From the NCBI RefSeq assembly GCF_016595245.1, contig NZ_JAENHM010000095.1, forward strand, positions 46,933 to 110,932: a stretch of DNA of 64,000 nucleotides. Reading direction: 5' to 3'. The translations under genes were made by a program, and so were the position numbers. The DNA comes from Azospirillum endophyticum. Lineage in GTDB: Bacteria > Pseudomonadota > Alphaproteobacteria > Azospirillales > Azospirillaceae. The notes beneath the pieces are model-generated. The model was not told the DNA's origin. It did not search any database and was given only the letters and a program-made list of their open reading frames with translations. Of this stretch, positions 18,344-27,595 are shown one piece after another; within the stretch, counting starts at the first letter, position 1; each line of letters opens with the position of its first letter.

Positions 18344-19294
18344 TCACTCCGCCTGATGGCTTTCGGCCGGAGCGCGGGCGGCGTCCAGATGCGCGCCGGG
18401 GCGGGCCGCCTCGATCAGGCGTTCGTTCATGGTTTCCATGAAGCGGACGGCGGCGAGGCTGAGCGGCCGCCGCGGGTGGTGGAGCCAGGCGAGCGTGCGC
18501 ACGATCGTCGGCTCCACGATCGGCGTGGCCCGCAGGGTGCCGTCGGCCAAGCCGCGATGGACGGCGATGCTGGGCAGCACGGTGACCCAGTCGGTGCGCG
18601 CGACCAGTTCGGCGATGGAGATCAGGGTGTCGATCTCCAGCTGGGGTTTCAGGTCGATGCCCTGCGCCTCGGCGGCCTGTTCCAGCACCGCCCGCAGCCC
18701 GTGCCGCTTGGACGGGATGACCAGGCGGAACTGCGCGAGGTCGCTGAGGCGTACCGCGTCGGGCAAGGGAGGCGGCCGGTCGGCCCCGCTGACCAGCACC
18801 ATCTCCTCGTTCAGGATGTCGGTGGTTTCCAGCGCCAGCCGCTTGCGCGGCCGGTTGATCACCGCGATGTCGAGCTGGCCGGAGGTCACCTGCTCCACGA
18901 AGGTGGCGGTGTAGCCGTCGGCGACGCTCAGCTCCACGCTGGGATACTGGTTGGAGAAGATCTCGATCGTCCGCGACAGCACCGACTGGGTGACCGAGGC
19001 GATCAGGCCGATGGAGACCTGGCCGGAGATGCGGCCGGCCAGATTGCCGATCTCCTGCTTGGCGGCGGCGATGTCGCGCAGGATCGGCAGGAACAGTCGG
19101 AACATGGTGCGGCCGGCCGCCGTCGGGATCATGCCCTGCGGGCTGCGCTCGAACAGCTTCTCGCCGAATTCGGCCTCGAGCTTGGCGATCTGCATGCTCA
19201 GCGCCGGCTGCACGACGTTCAGCCGCCGCGCCGCGCGGGTCACGTTGCCTTCCTCGTACAGGCACATGAAATACTGGAGCTGGCGCAGGTCCAT
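18344..19294 (-). CDS. LysR-family transcriptional regulator
   Basis: This 316-residue regulator has an N-terminal winged helix-turn-helix (MDLRQLQYFMCLYEEGNVTR, then LNVVQPALSMQI) and a periplasmic-binding-like effector domain with VSIGLIASVTQ at about residue 93. The ATG overlaps the stop of the upstream ubiX-like gene by one base, so both are translated from one message. It is the likely activator of the divergent aromatic-acid genes starting at 20290; two copies of a 16-base site lie in that promoter region. Confidence 0.92.
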   Translation of the reverse strand: MDLRQLQYFMCLYEEGNVTRAARRLNVVQPALSMQIAKLEAEFGEKLFERSPQGMIPTAAGRTMFRLFLPILRDIAAAKQEIGNLAGRISGQVSIGLIASVTQSVLSRTIEIFSNQYPSVELSVADGYTATFVEQVTSGQLDIAVINRPRKRLALETTDILNEEMVLVSGADRPPPLPDAVRLSDLAQFRLVIPSKRHGLRAVLEQAAEAQGIDLKPQLEIDTLISIAELVARTDWVTVLPSIAVHRGLADGTLRATPIVEPTIVRTLAWLHHPRRPLSLAAVRFMETMNERLIEAARPGAHLDAARAPAESHQAE

Positions 19295-19983
19295 CAAACG
19301 CTCCCGCCGGGTTGATCGGCAGGAGCCGGGCGGGCAGGGGAGCGGCCGGACCGGCGTGCGCTCTCCCCCCAGCGCCGCACCCGGCCGCTGTCCAGCTCGA
19401 ACAGGTCCAGCACCCGGCCGACCGTGTGGTCGATCAGGTCGTCCAGCCCGTCGGGCTTGGCGTAGAAGGCGGGAACCGGCGGGGCGATGATCGCGCCCAT
19501 CTCGGCCAGGGCGGTCATCGTGCGCAGGTGGCCGAGATGGAGCGGCGTCTCGCGGACCATCAGCACCAGCCGGCGCCGTTCCTTCAACACGACGTCGGCC
19601 GCCCGGCTCAGCAGGCCGGTTGTGGTGCCGCAGGCGATGTCGCTCATGCTGCGCATGGAGCAGGGCGCCACCACCATGCCCATCGTCCGGAACGACCCGG
19701 AGGAGATCGACGCCGCGATGTCGTCCGCCGGATGGGCGACGCTGGCGAGCGCGCGGACCTCGGCGATCTTCCAGTCGGTCTCCATGGCGATGGTGACTTC
19801 CGCCGAGCGGGTCAGCACCAGATGCGTCTCGATTTCCAGCGCCCGCAGGGTCTGCAGCATCCGGATACCGTACACCACACCCGACGCGCCGGAAATGCCG
19901 ACGATCAGCCGCTGCGGCGCCGCGGGGCGCGGCCGCCCGTCCGGGCCTGTGCCGTGGTGCGGCGTGTCGGCGGACATCTCCAT
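19294..19983 (-). CDS. ubiX: UbiX-family flavin prenyltransferase
   Basis: This 229-residue enzyme makes prenylated FMN, the cofactor of UbiD decarboxylases. The FMN-binding start IVGISGASGVVYGI lies at about residues 26-39, with SGSFRTMGMVVAPCSM at about 94-109 and a conserved RRLVLMVRETPLH at about 137-149. The N-terminal 20 residues and the Arg/Pro-rich last 25 residues are extensions beyond the usual 190-residue core. A UbiD decarboxylase is encoded at 24911-26353, so the pair is complete within the cluster. It is the first gene of the minus-strand unit with lysR. Confidence 0.93.
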   Translation of the reverse strand: MEMSADTPHHGTGPDGRPRPAAPQRLIVGISGASGVVYGIRMLQTLRALEIETHLVLTRSAEVTIAMETDWKIAEVRALASVAHPADDIAASISSGSFRTMGMVVAPCSMRSMSDIACGTTTGLLSRAADVVLKERRRLVLMVRETPLHLGHLRTMTALAEMGAIIAPPVPAFYAKPDGLDDLIDHTVGRVLDLFELDSGRVRRWGESARRSGRSPARPAPADQPGGSV

Positions 19984-20080
19984 CGGTCGGCATCCTCAAT
20001 CCCGGTCGGTCGCCGCCCGCAGGGTGGGGGCACGGCTTGCTGCCGGACTATGGTGGAACCGGATCGCCATCACAAATAAT

Positions 20081-20246
20081 GATTGGGAATGCTGATCATC
20101 ATAAAAACTGATGGCGGTGCGGTAGCATGGTGGAGGCCTGTTGCATCCGGGCATGGGTAATGATCCGGAAATCCATCAGTCAGGCAGGCGATCAAATCGG
20201 ATGATCGGGCCGATGATTTTAAATTATTTGATTAGCGTTCCCAATC
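20081..20246. promoter_or_regulatory. divergent control region with a pair of inverted 16-base sites
   Basis: The 306-base gap between ubiX and the ThDP-enzyme gene is AT-rich. GATTGGGAATGCTGAT at 20081-20096 reappears in inverted orientation at 20231-20246, with 14 of 16 positions matching and further matches outside. The copies lie about 150 bases apart, one near each divergent gene. Binding by the LysR protein encoded next door is the simplest explanation. Confidence 0.6.
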
Positions 20247-20289
20247 GCGCGACCTATGAAGCGGCGGAACGAGCACCGACGATCAGCCA

Positions 20290-22044
20290 ATGCACGTTGA
20301 GGGAGTACAATCCTTGGTCGAAAATCAATCGAACGCCGGCGAATCCGGAGAATTCGAGCAGAGCGCGTCGGATCTTTTCCTGACCCAGCTCTCCGTGCAT
20401 GGCGTCGATTACTTCTTCGCCAATGGCGGAACCGACTTTCCGCCGATCGCCGAGGCGTTCGCCCGGGCGGCGGAGACCGGCACGGCCGTTCCGCGCCCGA
20501 TGGTGATCCCGCACGAGAATCTCGCGGTGTCGATGGCGCACGGGGTCTATATGACCACCGGTCGGCCGCAGGCGGTCATGGTGCATGTCAATGTCGGAAC
20601 CGCCAACACCGTCAACGCGGTGCTGAACGCCAGCCGCGACGAGACCCCGGTGCTGCTGTTCGCCGGCCGTTCCCCCTACAGCGAAAGCGGCCGCCACGGC
20701 ACCCGCACCCGCTACATCCACTGGGCGCAGGAGATGTTCGACCAGGGCGGCATGCTGCGCGAAGCGGTGAAGTGGGATTATGAACTCCATCTGCCCGAAC
20801 AGGCCGGCGACATGGTGGCGCGCGCCTGGCAGGTGGCGATGACGGCGCCGCGTGGCCCGGTCTATGCCACGCTGCCGCGCGACGTGCTGGCCGACCCGAT
20901 CCGGGTGTCCCGCCCCGATGCCGGTCGGCGTGCCGCACCGGCGGCTCCCCATCCGCAGCCGGACGACATCCGCACCCTGGCCGACTGGATCGCCGGGGCC
21001 GAGCGTCCGCTGATCGTCACCCAGGGGGCCGGGCGCACCCAGGCCGGCTTCGACGCGCTGGCGCGCCTGGCGGAGCGCTTCGCCCTGCCGGTGGTCTCCT
21101 TCCACCCGCGCTTCCTCAACATCGCCGCCGACCACCCGATGAATCTCGGCTCGCTGCCCGGCGGGCTGCTGGCCCAGGCCGATCTGGTGATCGCGCTGGA
21201 CGCCGACGTGCCCTGGATCCCGGCATTGGAATCGCCGCCGGCGGGCTGCCGGGTGGTGCATGTCGCGACCGATCCCGCCTACACCCGCTATCCGATGCGC
21301 AGCTTTCCCGCCGACCTCTGCGTCGCCGGAGAGACCGCCGACGTTCTGACGGCCGTCGAGGACTTGCTCGACCGCCACGAGCGGCTGGACCGCAAGAGCG
21401 TCGCCGCCCGCGGCGAGGCGTTGCGGGTGCAGTCGCAGGCACTCGCCGGCAAGCGGGTATCGGCCGACGCGGTGCCGTCCGACGGCCGCATCGGCCCGGA
21501 ATGGCTCAGCGCCTGCATCGGCGAGGCGGTCGGTCCCGACGCGATCGTCGTCAACGAATATCCGCTGCGGCTGGACCATTGCCCGCAGACCCGCAGCGGC
21601 ACCTATTTCGGCCTCAGCGCCGCCGGCGGGCTCGGCTGGGGGTTGGGGGCGGCGCTGGGAGCCAAGCTGGCCAACCCGGACCGGCTGGTGGTGGCGACGC
21701 TGGGCGACGGCGCCTACATGTTCGCCAACCCGACGGCCTCCCACTGGGTCGGCGAGGCCCATGACCTGCCGGTGCTGACCGTCGTCTTCAACAACCAGCT
21801 CTATGGCGCGGTGCGCAACGCCACCATGGCGATGTACAAGACCGGCGTCGCCGCGCGCAGCGGCGGGCGCATGCTGGCCGACCTCAGCCCGTCGCCGGCC
21901 TTCGAGAAGCTGGTGGAGGCGAGCGGCGGCGTCGGCTTCCGGGTCGAGCGGCCGGAAGAGCTGCGCGACGCCCTGCGCCGCGCGGTGGCGGTGGTGACCC
22001 AGGAGCGCCGCCAGGCGCTGGTCAACGTGCTGTGCGACTACTGA
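20290..22044 (+). CDS. thiamine-diphosphate-dependent decarboxylase, benzoylformate decarboxylase-like
   Basis: This 584-residue ThDP enzyme has the three domains of the acetolactate synthase/benzoylformate decarboxylase superfamily. Aligned by eye with Pseudomonas benzoylformate decarboxylase, Glu76 (PHEN) matches the ThDP-activating Glu, His99 (MVHVNVGT) the active-site His, and Thr48 (NGGTDFPP) the active-site Ser. The cofactor motif GDG to NN spans about residues 472-500. It overlaps the FMN dehydrogenase gene, which supports a two-step conversion of an alpha-hydroxy acid to an aldehyde. The ATG lacks a ribosome site; a TTG at 20314 has GAGGGAG 8 bases upstream and could be the real start. 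Confidence 0.88.
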   Translation: MHVEGVQSLVENQSNAGESGEFEQSASDLFLTQLSVHGVDYFFANGGTDFPPIAEAFARAAETGTAVPRPMVIPHENLAVSMAHGVYMTTGRPQAVMVHVNVGTANTVNAVLNASRDETPVLLFAGRSPYSESGRHGTRTRYIHWAQEMFDQGGMLREAVKWDYELHLPEQAGDMVARAWQVAMTAPRGPVYATLPRDVLADPIRVSRPDAGRRAAPAAPHPQPDDIRTLADWIAGAERPLIVTQGAGRTQAGFDALARLAERFALPVVSFHPRFLNIAADHPMNLGSLPGGLLAQADLVIALDADVPWIPALESPPAGCRVVHVATDPAYTRYPMRSFPADLCVAGETADVLTAVEDLLDRHERLDRKSVAARGEALRVQSQALAGKRVSADAVPSDGRIGPEWLSACIGEAVGPDAIVVNEYPLRLDHCPQTRSGTYFGLSAAGGLGWGLGAALGAKLANPDRLVVATLGDGAYMFANPTASHWVGEAHDLPVLTVVFNNQLYGAVRNATMAMYKTGVAARSGGRMLADLSPSPAFEKLVEASGGVGFRVERPEELRDALRRAVAVVTQERRQALVNVLCDY

Positions 22045-23321
22045 TGTCGGCGCGCGATCCAGCCATCGAGGCGGCGACCGCCCAGATCGCCCCGGCACCA
22101 TCCTCCGCTCCGGCTGCAAAGGCCGGCGCGGGGTGGGGCAGCGGCGGGTTGAGCAGCGAGGCGGCGCGGCTGCGCCGCCGCTTCCCCACCGTCGCCGATC
22201 TCGCGGCGCAGGCCCGGCGGCGGACGCCGCGCTTCGCCTATGAGTTCGTCGCCGGCGGGGTGGGGGACGATCATGGGCTGGCGCGCAACCGTCAGGCGCT
22301 CGACGCCGTCGAGATCGTGCCGCGCTACGGCATCGACCTGCGGGGCGTGTCGACCGAAACCACGCTGTTCGGCCGCGGCTATGCCCTGCCGGTCGGGGTG
22401 GCGCCGATGGGGCTGGCCGGCCTGCTGTGGCCGGACGCCGACGAGGCGATCGCCGCGGCGGCCCAGCGCGCCCGCATCCCCTATGTGATGTCGACGGTCG
22501 CCAACAGCTCGATCGAGCGCATCGCCCGCATCGCGCCGGACGTGTTCTGGTACCAGCTCTACAATGTGCCGGAAAACGACCACGCGGTGTCGCTCGACCT
22601 GATCCGCCGGGCGCAGGCGGCGGGCGCCCATGCGCTGGTGCTGACCATGGACGTGCCGGTCCGCTCCAAGCGGGTGCGCGACGTGCGCAACGGTCTCGTC
22701 GTGCCGTTCCGCCCGACCCTGCGGACGGCATGGGACGTGGCGCGGGCGCCGCTGTGGGCGTTGGCGATGCTGCGGCGCGGCCAGCCGCGCTTCTTCAATT
22801 TCGAACCCTATCTGGGTCCGGAGGCCAGCACCGGCGACCTCGCCGGCTTCGTCTACCAGAAGATGACCGGCCCGCTGACCTGGGAGTCGGTCGCCCGTTT
22901 CCGCGACGTCTGGCGCGGTCCACTGATCGTCAAGGGCATCCTGCATCCCGACGATGCCGACAAGGCGGTGTCGCTGGGGGCCGACGGCATCCTGGTCTCC
23001 AACCACGGCGGCCGCCAATTCGACGCGGCTCCGGCGACCATCGACGCCCTGCCGCCGATCGAGGAGCGGGTGCGCGGCCGTGCCACCGTGATGGTCGACG
23101 GCGCCATGGTCTCCGGCCTCGACCTGCTGCGCGCCCGCAGGCGGGGAGCCGCCGCGGCCTTCGCCGGCCGTGCCTTCCTGATGGCCTATGCCGCCGCCGG
23201 CGCCGACGGGCTGGACCATGTCGTCCGCCTGTTCACCGACGAATTCCGGACCGCCCTCATCCAGAGCGGAACCCTGCTTCAAGACCCCCTGCCATCGCGT
23301 CCCGGTGCGCCCGCGCCATAG
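22044..23321 (+). CDS. FMN-dependent alpha-hydroxyacid dehydrogenase (mandelate/lactate dehydrogenase family)
   Basis: This 425-residue enzyme has the family's FMN TIM barrel. The substrate-binding Tyr is in FAYEFVAGG, and the catalytic His and Arg are in SNHGGRQFD at about residue 320. The N-terminal 40 residues are Ala-rich and poorly conserved. The glycine-rich flavin loop, normally DGGxRRG, reads DGAMVSG, so the usual arginines are missing there. The ATG overlaps the stop of the decarboxylase gene (TGATG), indicating coupling. In this context oxidation of an aromatic hydroxy acid such as a mandelate is likely but not shown. Confidence 0.88.
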   Translation: MSARDPAIEAATAQIAPAPSSAPAAKAGAGWGSGGLSSEAARLRRRFPTVADLAAQARRRTPRFAYEFVAGGVGDDHGLARNRQALDAVEIVPRYGIDLRGVSTETTLFGRGYALPVGVAPMGLAGLLWPDADEAIAAAAQRARIPYVMSTVANSSIERIARIAPDVFWYQLYNVPENDHAVSLDLIRRAQAAGAHALVLTMDVPVRSKRVRDVRNGLVVPFRPTLRTAWDVARAPLWALAMLRRGQPRFFNFEPYLGPEASTGDLAGFVYQKMTGPLTWESVARFRDVWRGPLIVKGILHPDDADKAVSLGADGILVSNHGGRQFDAAPATIDALPPIEERVRGRATVMVDGAMVSGLDLLRARRRGAAAAFAGRAFLMAYAAAGADGLDHVVRLFTDEFRTALIQSGTLLQDPLPSRPGAPAP

Positions 23322-23441
23322 CGCACCTGCACCGTAACGCACTGGCGACGGGGCCGACCGCGTCGGCCCCGGCACGCACCCACATGCCCGCAAAAGACCC
23401 AGGCAACGGGCGGGCCTTGCCACACCGGGAGGACATTCGCC

Positions 23442-24848
23442 ATGGACGCCAACTGGACCGCCATGTCGCTCGCCATCGTCTACATCCTGGCGATGGGCGT
23501 CATCAGCTATGCCGCCAAGCGCTTCGCCAACACCGCGCACAACTTCACCTCCGGCGGCACCACCTATCCGGCGCTGCTGGTGGGCTTCCTGCTGATGTCG
23601 GAGTTCATCGGCACCACCGCCAGCGTCGGCACCGCCCAGGCCGCCTACAACTGGGGCATCTCGGCGGCGTGGAACCTCGCGGCGCTGGGCATCGGCTTCG
23701 TGTTCTACGCCTTCCTGTTCGCCCGCAAGTTCAAGGATCTGGGCGAGAACACCATCTCCGGCGTGATGGCGAAGACCTACGGCAAGGGGACGAAGCTCGC
23801 CACCAGCATCATCATGATCGCGGCGCTGCAGATCGTCGCCATCTCCGTCTACGCCAGCGGCGGCGCCGTGCTGGCCGGGCTGCTGAAGATCGACCGGGCG
23901 ACCGCCATCGTCATCACCGGGATGGTCGCCGCGCTCTATGTCAGCATGGGGGGCATGCGGTCGGTCATCTACACCAACGTGATGCACGCGATCGTCAAAT
24001 ACATCGGCATCCTCGTCGCCACCGCCTTCGCCCTGTCGCAGGTCGGCGGCATGGGGGAACTGCAGGCCCGCCTGCCGGCCGAGATGTTCGAGGTCGGCAA
24101 TGCCGGGTGGCCGCAGATCTTCGCCTGGATCCTGGCGGGAACCGGCGCCGTCTTCTCCACCCAGTATGTGCTGCAGGCGATCAGCACCGTCGACAACGCC
24201 GCCAAGGCGCAGCGGGCCAGCCTCTACACCGCCCTGCTGCTGGTGCCCTTCGGGCTGGCGGCTGCGCTGTGCGGCATGTGCGCGTCGCTGATGTTCCCGA
24301 AGATCAACGCGCTCCAGGCCTTTCCGATGATCGTGTCGCAGATGGACAGCCTGATGGCCGCGGTGGTGGTCGCCGGCCTCGCCGGCTCGCTGTTCGGGAC
24401 GATCTCCGCCATCAGCATCGGCACGGCGACCCTGCTCTACAAGGATTTCTACCTTCCGGCGGTTCACAAGACCGACGCGGTCACGGCCGCCGACTCCCGG
24501 GCGCTGATGTTCGTGCGGATCGCGTCGACCGTCGTCTGCCTGCTGCCGATCCCGCTCGCCATCTTCGCCCCCGACGTGCTGAAGGTCACCTTCCTGGCGA
24601 AGTCGCTGCGCCTGACCCTGGCCGTGCTGGTCCTCTTCATCTTCTACGCACCGCGGTTCGGCACGCCGAAGGGGGCCCTCACCAGCATCCTGCTGTCGCT
24701 GGTGCTGACCATCGGCTGGTATCTGGCCGGCGATCCCTACGGCATCGACAACGCCTATGTCGCCCTGGTCATCCCGCTGATCGTGATGAGCGTCAGCCAC
24801 CTGCCGCGCCTGACGTCCTCCTCCCGGACGATGCGGGACACCGCTTGA
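23442..24848 (+). CDS. sodium:solute symporter (SSS family)
   Basis: This 468-residue inner-membrane carrier has about thirteen hydrophobic segments and the SSS-type first helices (LLMSEFIGTTASVGTAQAAYNWG at about residues 50-72). Later come the sodium-site region SLFGTISAISIGTATLLYKDF and a short hydrophilic tail. A GGGAGGA site lies 9 bases before the ATG. It sits between the FMN dehydrogenase and the UbiD gene, so uptake of the pathway's carboxylate substrate is likely. SSS members also carry sugars, proline or pantothenate, so the substrate is inferred from context only. Confidence 0.92.
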   Translation: MDANWTAMSLAIVYILAMGVISYAAKRFANTAHNFTSGGTTYPALLVGFLLMSEFIGTTASVGTAQAAYNWGISAAWNLAALGIGFVFYAFLFARKFKDLGENTISGVMAKTYGKGTKLATSIIMIAALQIVAISVYASGGAVLAGLLKIDRATAIVITGMVAALYVSMGGMRSVIYTNVMHAIVKYIGILVATAFALSQVGGMGELQARLPAEMFEVGNAGWPQIFAWILAGTGAVFSTQYVLQAISTVDNAAKAQRASLYTALLLVPFGLAAALCGMCASLMFPKINALQAFPMIVSQMDSLMAAVVVAGLAGSLFGTISAISIGTATLLYKDFYLPAVHKTDAVTAADSRALMFVRIASTVVCLLPIPLAIFAPDVLKVTFLAKSLRLTLAVLVLFIFYAPRFGTPKGALTSILLSLVLTIGWYLAGDPYGIDNAYVALVIPLIVMSVSHLPRLTSSSRTMRDTA

Positions 24849-24910
24849 GCCAAGGCCGCGCCCGCCCTCTCGCCCGCATCGTCGCACCGTCCATTCCAAG
24901 GCAGACAGCC

Positions 24911-26353
24911 ATGAGCAACCACGCCATAGACCGTTTCCCCACGCCGGCTCCGGTGTCGTCTCCGGTCCCGGAAACGCGGAGTGCCGCCTGCAGCCTGCGC
25001 GGCTGGCTCGACCGGCTGGAGGCGACCAACCGCCTGACGGTGATGCGGCCGGGCGTCGGGCTGGTGCACCAGCTCGCCGCCGTCGCCAAGCGCCTGGACG
25101 GGACGACCGCCACCCTGTTCCCCCACCCCGACGGCCATTCCGGCACGGTGGTGTCGGGCCTGGTGTCCGACCGGGCCTGGATGGCGGAGGCGCTGGGGGT
25201 GCCGGGGGACGAACTGATCGCCCATTGCCAGCGCGCCGCCGCCGACCCCCTGCCCTGGCGCGAGGTGGCGGAGGCGCCGGTTCAGGAAATCGTCCATCGC
25301 GGTCCCATCGACCTGACCCGGCTGCTGCCGATCCCGACCCACAACGAGCATGACAGCGGTCCCTACATCTCCGCCGGGCTGACCATCGCCCGCGATCCGG
25401 AGACGGGGATTCAGAACGTTTCGATCCACCGCTGCCAGATCAACGGGCCGGACCGCATCGGCATCCTGCTGCTGCCGCGCCACACCGACCATTTCTACCG
25501 CAAGGCGGAAGCGAAGGGCGAGGCGCTGGAGATCGCGCTGGTGATCGGCGTCGATCCGGCGACGCTGCTGGCGTCCCAGGCCATCGTGCCGGTCGGCCAG
25601 GACGAGTTGGAGATCGCCGGGGCGCTGCGCGGCGAGCCGCTGGACGTCGTGCGCTGCAAGACCAACCGCGTGCGCGTCCCGGCCGAGGCCGAGATCGTCA
25701 TCGAAGGCCGGCTGCTGCCGCAGGTGCGCGAGGCGGAGGGGCCGTTCGGCGAATTCCCGCAATATTACGGCGAGCGGGCCGACCGCCACGTGATCCAGGT
25801 CGACGCGGTGACCCACCGCGTCCGTCCGCTCTTCCACACCATCGTCGGCGGCGGGCTGGAGCATCTGCTGCTGGGCGCCATCCCGCGCGAGGCGACGATC
25901 CTGGCGACGCTCCAGCGCAACTTCCCCAACGTTCAGGACGTCCATCTGTCGCTGGGCGGGGTCGGCCGCTACCATCTGGTGGTGAAGCTGCGTCAGACCC
26001 AGCATGGCGAGGCGAAGAACGTCCTGCTCGGCGCCTTCGCCGCGCATTACGACATCAAGCATGCGGTGGTGGTCGATCCCGACGTCGACATCCACAATGC
26101 GCGCGAGGTCGAATGGGCCGTCGCCACCCGCTTCCAGGCCGACCGCGATCTGGTGGTGGTGGGCAACAGCCAGTGCTCCAGGCTCGATCCCTCGACCGAC
26201 GAGGGGCTGGGGGCGAAATGGGGCATCGACGCCACCATCCCGATCGGCTCGCCCGAGATGAAGTTCAAGCGCATCCGCGTTCCGGGCGAGGAGTCCGTCG
26301 ATCTCGACCGGCTGGCCGCTCCCGGCGCCGATTGGCGCGCGGTGATCGAATGA
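24911..26353 (+). CDS. UbiD-family prenyl-FMN-dependent decarboxylase
   Basis: This 480-residue enzyme decarboxylates (or carboxylates) an aromatic or unsaturated acid with prenylated FMN. Visible are the INVSIHR-like cofactor segment (QNVSIHRCQI at about residue 161), the catalytic EGPFGEFPQYYG at about 275-286 and the metal/phosphate-binding KHAVVVDPDVDI at about 384. The ATG follows the symporter by 62 bases; the frame is open far upstream but only as read-through. The matching ubiX is at 19294. The substrate might be a hydroxybenzoate or vanillate-like acid. A terminator follows. Confidence 0.93.
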   Translation: MSNHAIDRFPTPAPVSSPVPETRSAACSLRGWLDRLEATNRLTVMRPGVGLVHQLAAVAKRLDGTTATLFPHPDGHSGTVVSGLVSDRAWMAEALGVPGDELIAHCQRAAADPLPWREVAEAPVQEIVHRGPIDLTRLLPIPTHNEHDSGPYISAGLTIARDPETGIQNVSIHRCQINGPDRIGILLLPRHTDHFYRKAEAKGEALEIALVIGVDPATLLASQAIVPVGQDELEIAGALRGEPLDVVRCKTNRVRVPAEAEIVIEGRLLPQVREAEGPFGEFPQYYGERADRHVIQVDAVTHRVRPLFHTIVGGGLEHLLLGAIPREATILATLQRNFPNVQDVHLSLGGVGRYHLVVKLRQTQHGEAKNVLLGAFAAHYDIKHAVVVDPDVDIHNAREVEWAVATRFQADRDLVVVGNSQCSRLDPSTDEGLGAKWGIDATIPIGSPEMKFKRIRVPGEESVDLDRLAAPGADWRAVIE

Positions 26354-26419
26354 GGGGCTGGCGGCCGATCCGGATGGTTCCGGAACGCCGCCGGCCCCCG
26401 CATCTCCCTCACTGGGGTC

Positions 26420-26457
26420 GGGCCGCTGTCTTCGGGCAGTGGACCGGCCCTTCTTTT
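26420..26457 (+). terminator. intrinsic terminator after the UbiD gene
   Basis: An outer stem GGGCCG/CGGCCC encloses an inner stem CTGTC/GGCAG closed by a TTCG tetraloop, followed by TTCTTTTT. It lies 67 bases past the decarboxylase stop and separates the hydroxyacid block from the AraC gene. Confidence 0.75.
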
Positions 26458-26614
26458 TGGCGGCTCTTTCCCAGGTGCCGGCAGCCATGCATCCGCCGGA
26501 TCCGGTCCGATGGATCTGGTAATGGCGTCCGCCGACGATTAGCTTGTAAAGCAAACCATCGAAGATCATCCCGGCAGCCGCTGGCTGCGGGCGGGTAGGA
26601 AGGGACCGGACGCC

Positions 26615-27505
26615 ATGTCGAAAGCGATGCGCATCCATCAGGGAAGCTTCGGCCGCGTCGCCCTGCTGGACATGGACAATGCGCTGATCCATCACGCGCA
26701 TCCCCATTGCCATGTGCTGATCAAGGCGTCCGGCGCCGACACCCGCTTCGCGGTGGGGGACCAGCTCTATCCGCTGCGCGACGACACCGCGGTGCTGGTC
26801 AACAGCTGGGAGGCCCATTCCTATGCCCACCAGCCGGGCGCCCCGCGCACCGTGATCCTGGCGCTCTATATCGAGCCGCGCTGGCTCGGCGCCATGCAGC
26901 GGGAACTCAACGCCAGCGGCAATCCCGGATTCTTCGCGCAGTCCTGCGGCGAGCTGACCCCCTACATCCGCCGGCTGGCCAACCGCATGGCGGCGGAGTT
27001 GCTGTATGACGACCCGTCGGGCGAGCGGATGGAGGAGGCGCTGTTCGACCTGATGATCGCCATCATCGACCGCTTCTCCGAATGGCGGAGGCTGGGCGGG
27101 ACGCGCTACGCCGCCCCGGCGGCCGGCGATTTCCGCATCCGTCAGGCCATCCGTTTCATGAGCGGGACGCTGGGCGAGGAATTCGACGCCGGTCGGGTCG
27201 CCGCCGCCGCCGGCCTGTCGCGCGCCCATATGTTCCGGCTGTTCCAGCAGACCATGGCGATCACCCCGGCACTCTATTTCAACGTGCTGCGGATGGAGGC
27301 GGCCATCGACGCCATGGCTGCCGGGCTGGAGAGCGCGACCGAGGTGTCCGGCCGGCTCGGCTTTTCGGCGCCCAGCCATTTCAGCCGCTTCTTCCGCAAC
27401 CACCAGGGCGTCACGCCCACCGAATACCGCCGCGTCGTCAACCTGCTCGACCGGCCCGGTATAGGAAGGCTTGGAGCAGGGCGGCTGGAAGTCGGCCATG
27501 CGTGA
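26615..27505 (+). CDS. AraC-family transcriptional regulator
   Basis: This 296-residue regulator has an N-terminal cupin sensor (HAHPHCHVLIKASG near residue 28, then LVNSWEAHSYAHQ) and two C-terminal helix-turn-helix motifs. The first is at DAGRVAAAAGLSRAHMFRLF and the second at EVSGRLGFSAPSHFSRFFRN with GVTPTEYRR. The cupin type is common in sensors of small aromatic or organic acids. It lies directly before the molybdenum-hydroxylase operon in the same orientation and is the likely activator of that operon. An AGGAAGG site precedes the ATG. Confidence 0.92.
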   Translation: MSKAMRIHQGSFGRVALLDMDNALIHHAHPHCHVLIKASGADTRFAVGDQLYPLRDDTAVLVNSWEAHSYAHQPGAPRTVILALYIEPRWLGAMQRELNASGNPGFFAQSCGELTPYIRRLANRMAAELLYDDPSGERMEEALFDLMIAIIDRFSEWRRLGGTRYAAPAAGDFRIRQAIRFMSGTLGEEFDAGRVAAAAGLSRAHMFRLFQQTMAITPALYFNVLRMEAAIDAMAAGLESATEVSGRLGFSAPSHFSRFFRNHQGVTPTEYRRVVNLLDRPGIGRLGAGRLEVGHA

Positions 27506-27519
27506 AAATGAGACGCTAG

Positions 27520-27545
27520 GGTAAATCGCGACACTCCACGGTAAA
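27520..27545 (+). promoter_or_regulatory. possible AraC direct-repeat site
   Basis: GGTAAA occurs at 27520-27525 and again at 27540-27545, a 20-base start-to-start distance that is close to two helical turns, as in AraC-type direct repeats. The gap between the AraC stop and the molybdoenzyme start is only about 90 bases, so a promoter here would be compact. Confidence 0.3.
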
Positions 27546-27595
27546 AGCTTTGCGGGGCGAACGGTCTAGTCTTCTCCGGTAACCGGAGGATGACG

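Noticed and set aside
22038..24899. A 953-codon minus-strand open frame over the FMN dehydrogenase and symporter genes
   Set aside because: The plus strand carries well-conserved enzymes here. The antisense frame is rich in Gln, Arg, Gly and His and matches no family.
22427..26353. A 1,308-codon frame ending in the UbiD decarboxylase
   Set aside because: Only the part from 24911 has homology. The rest is an alternative frame of the dehydrogenase and symporter genes.
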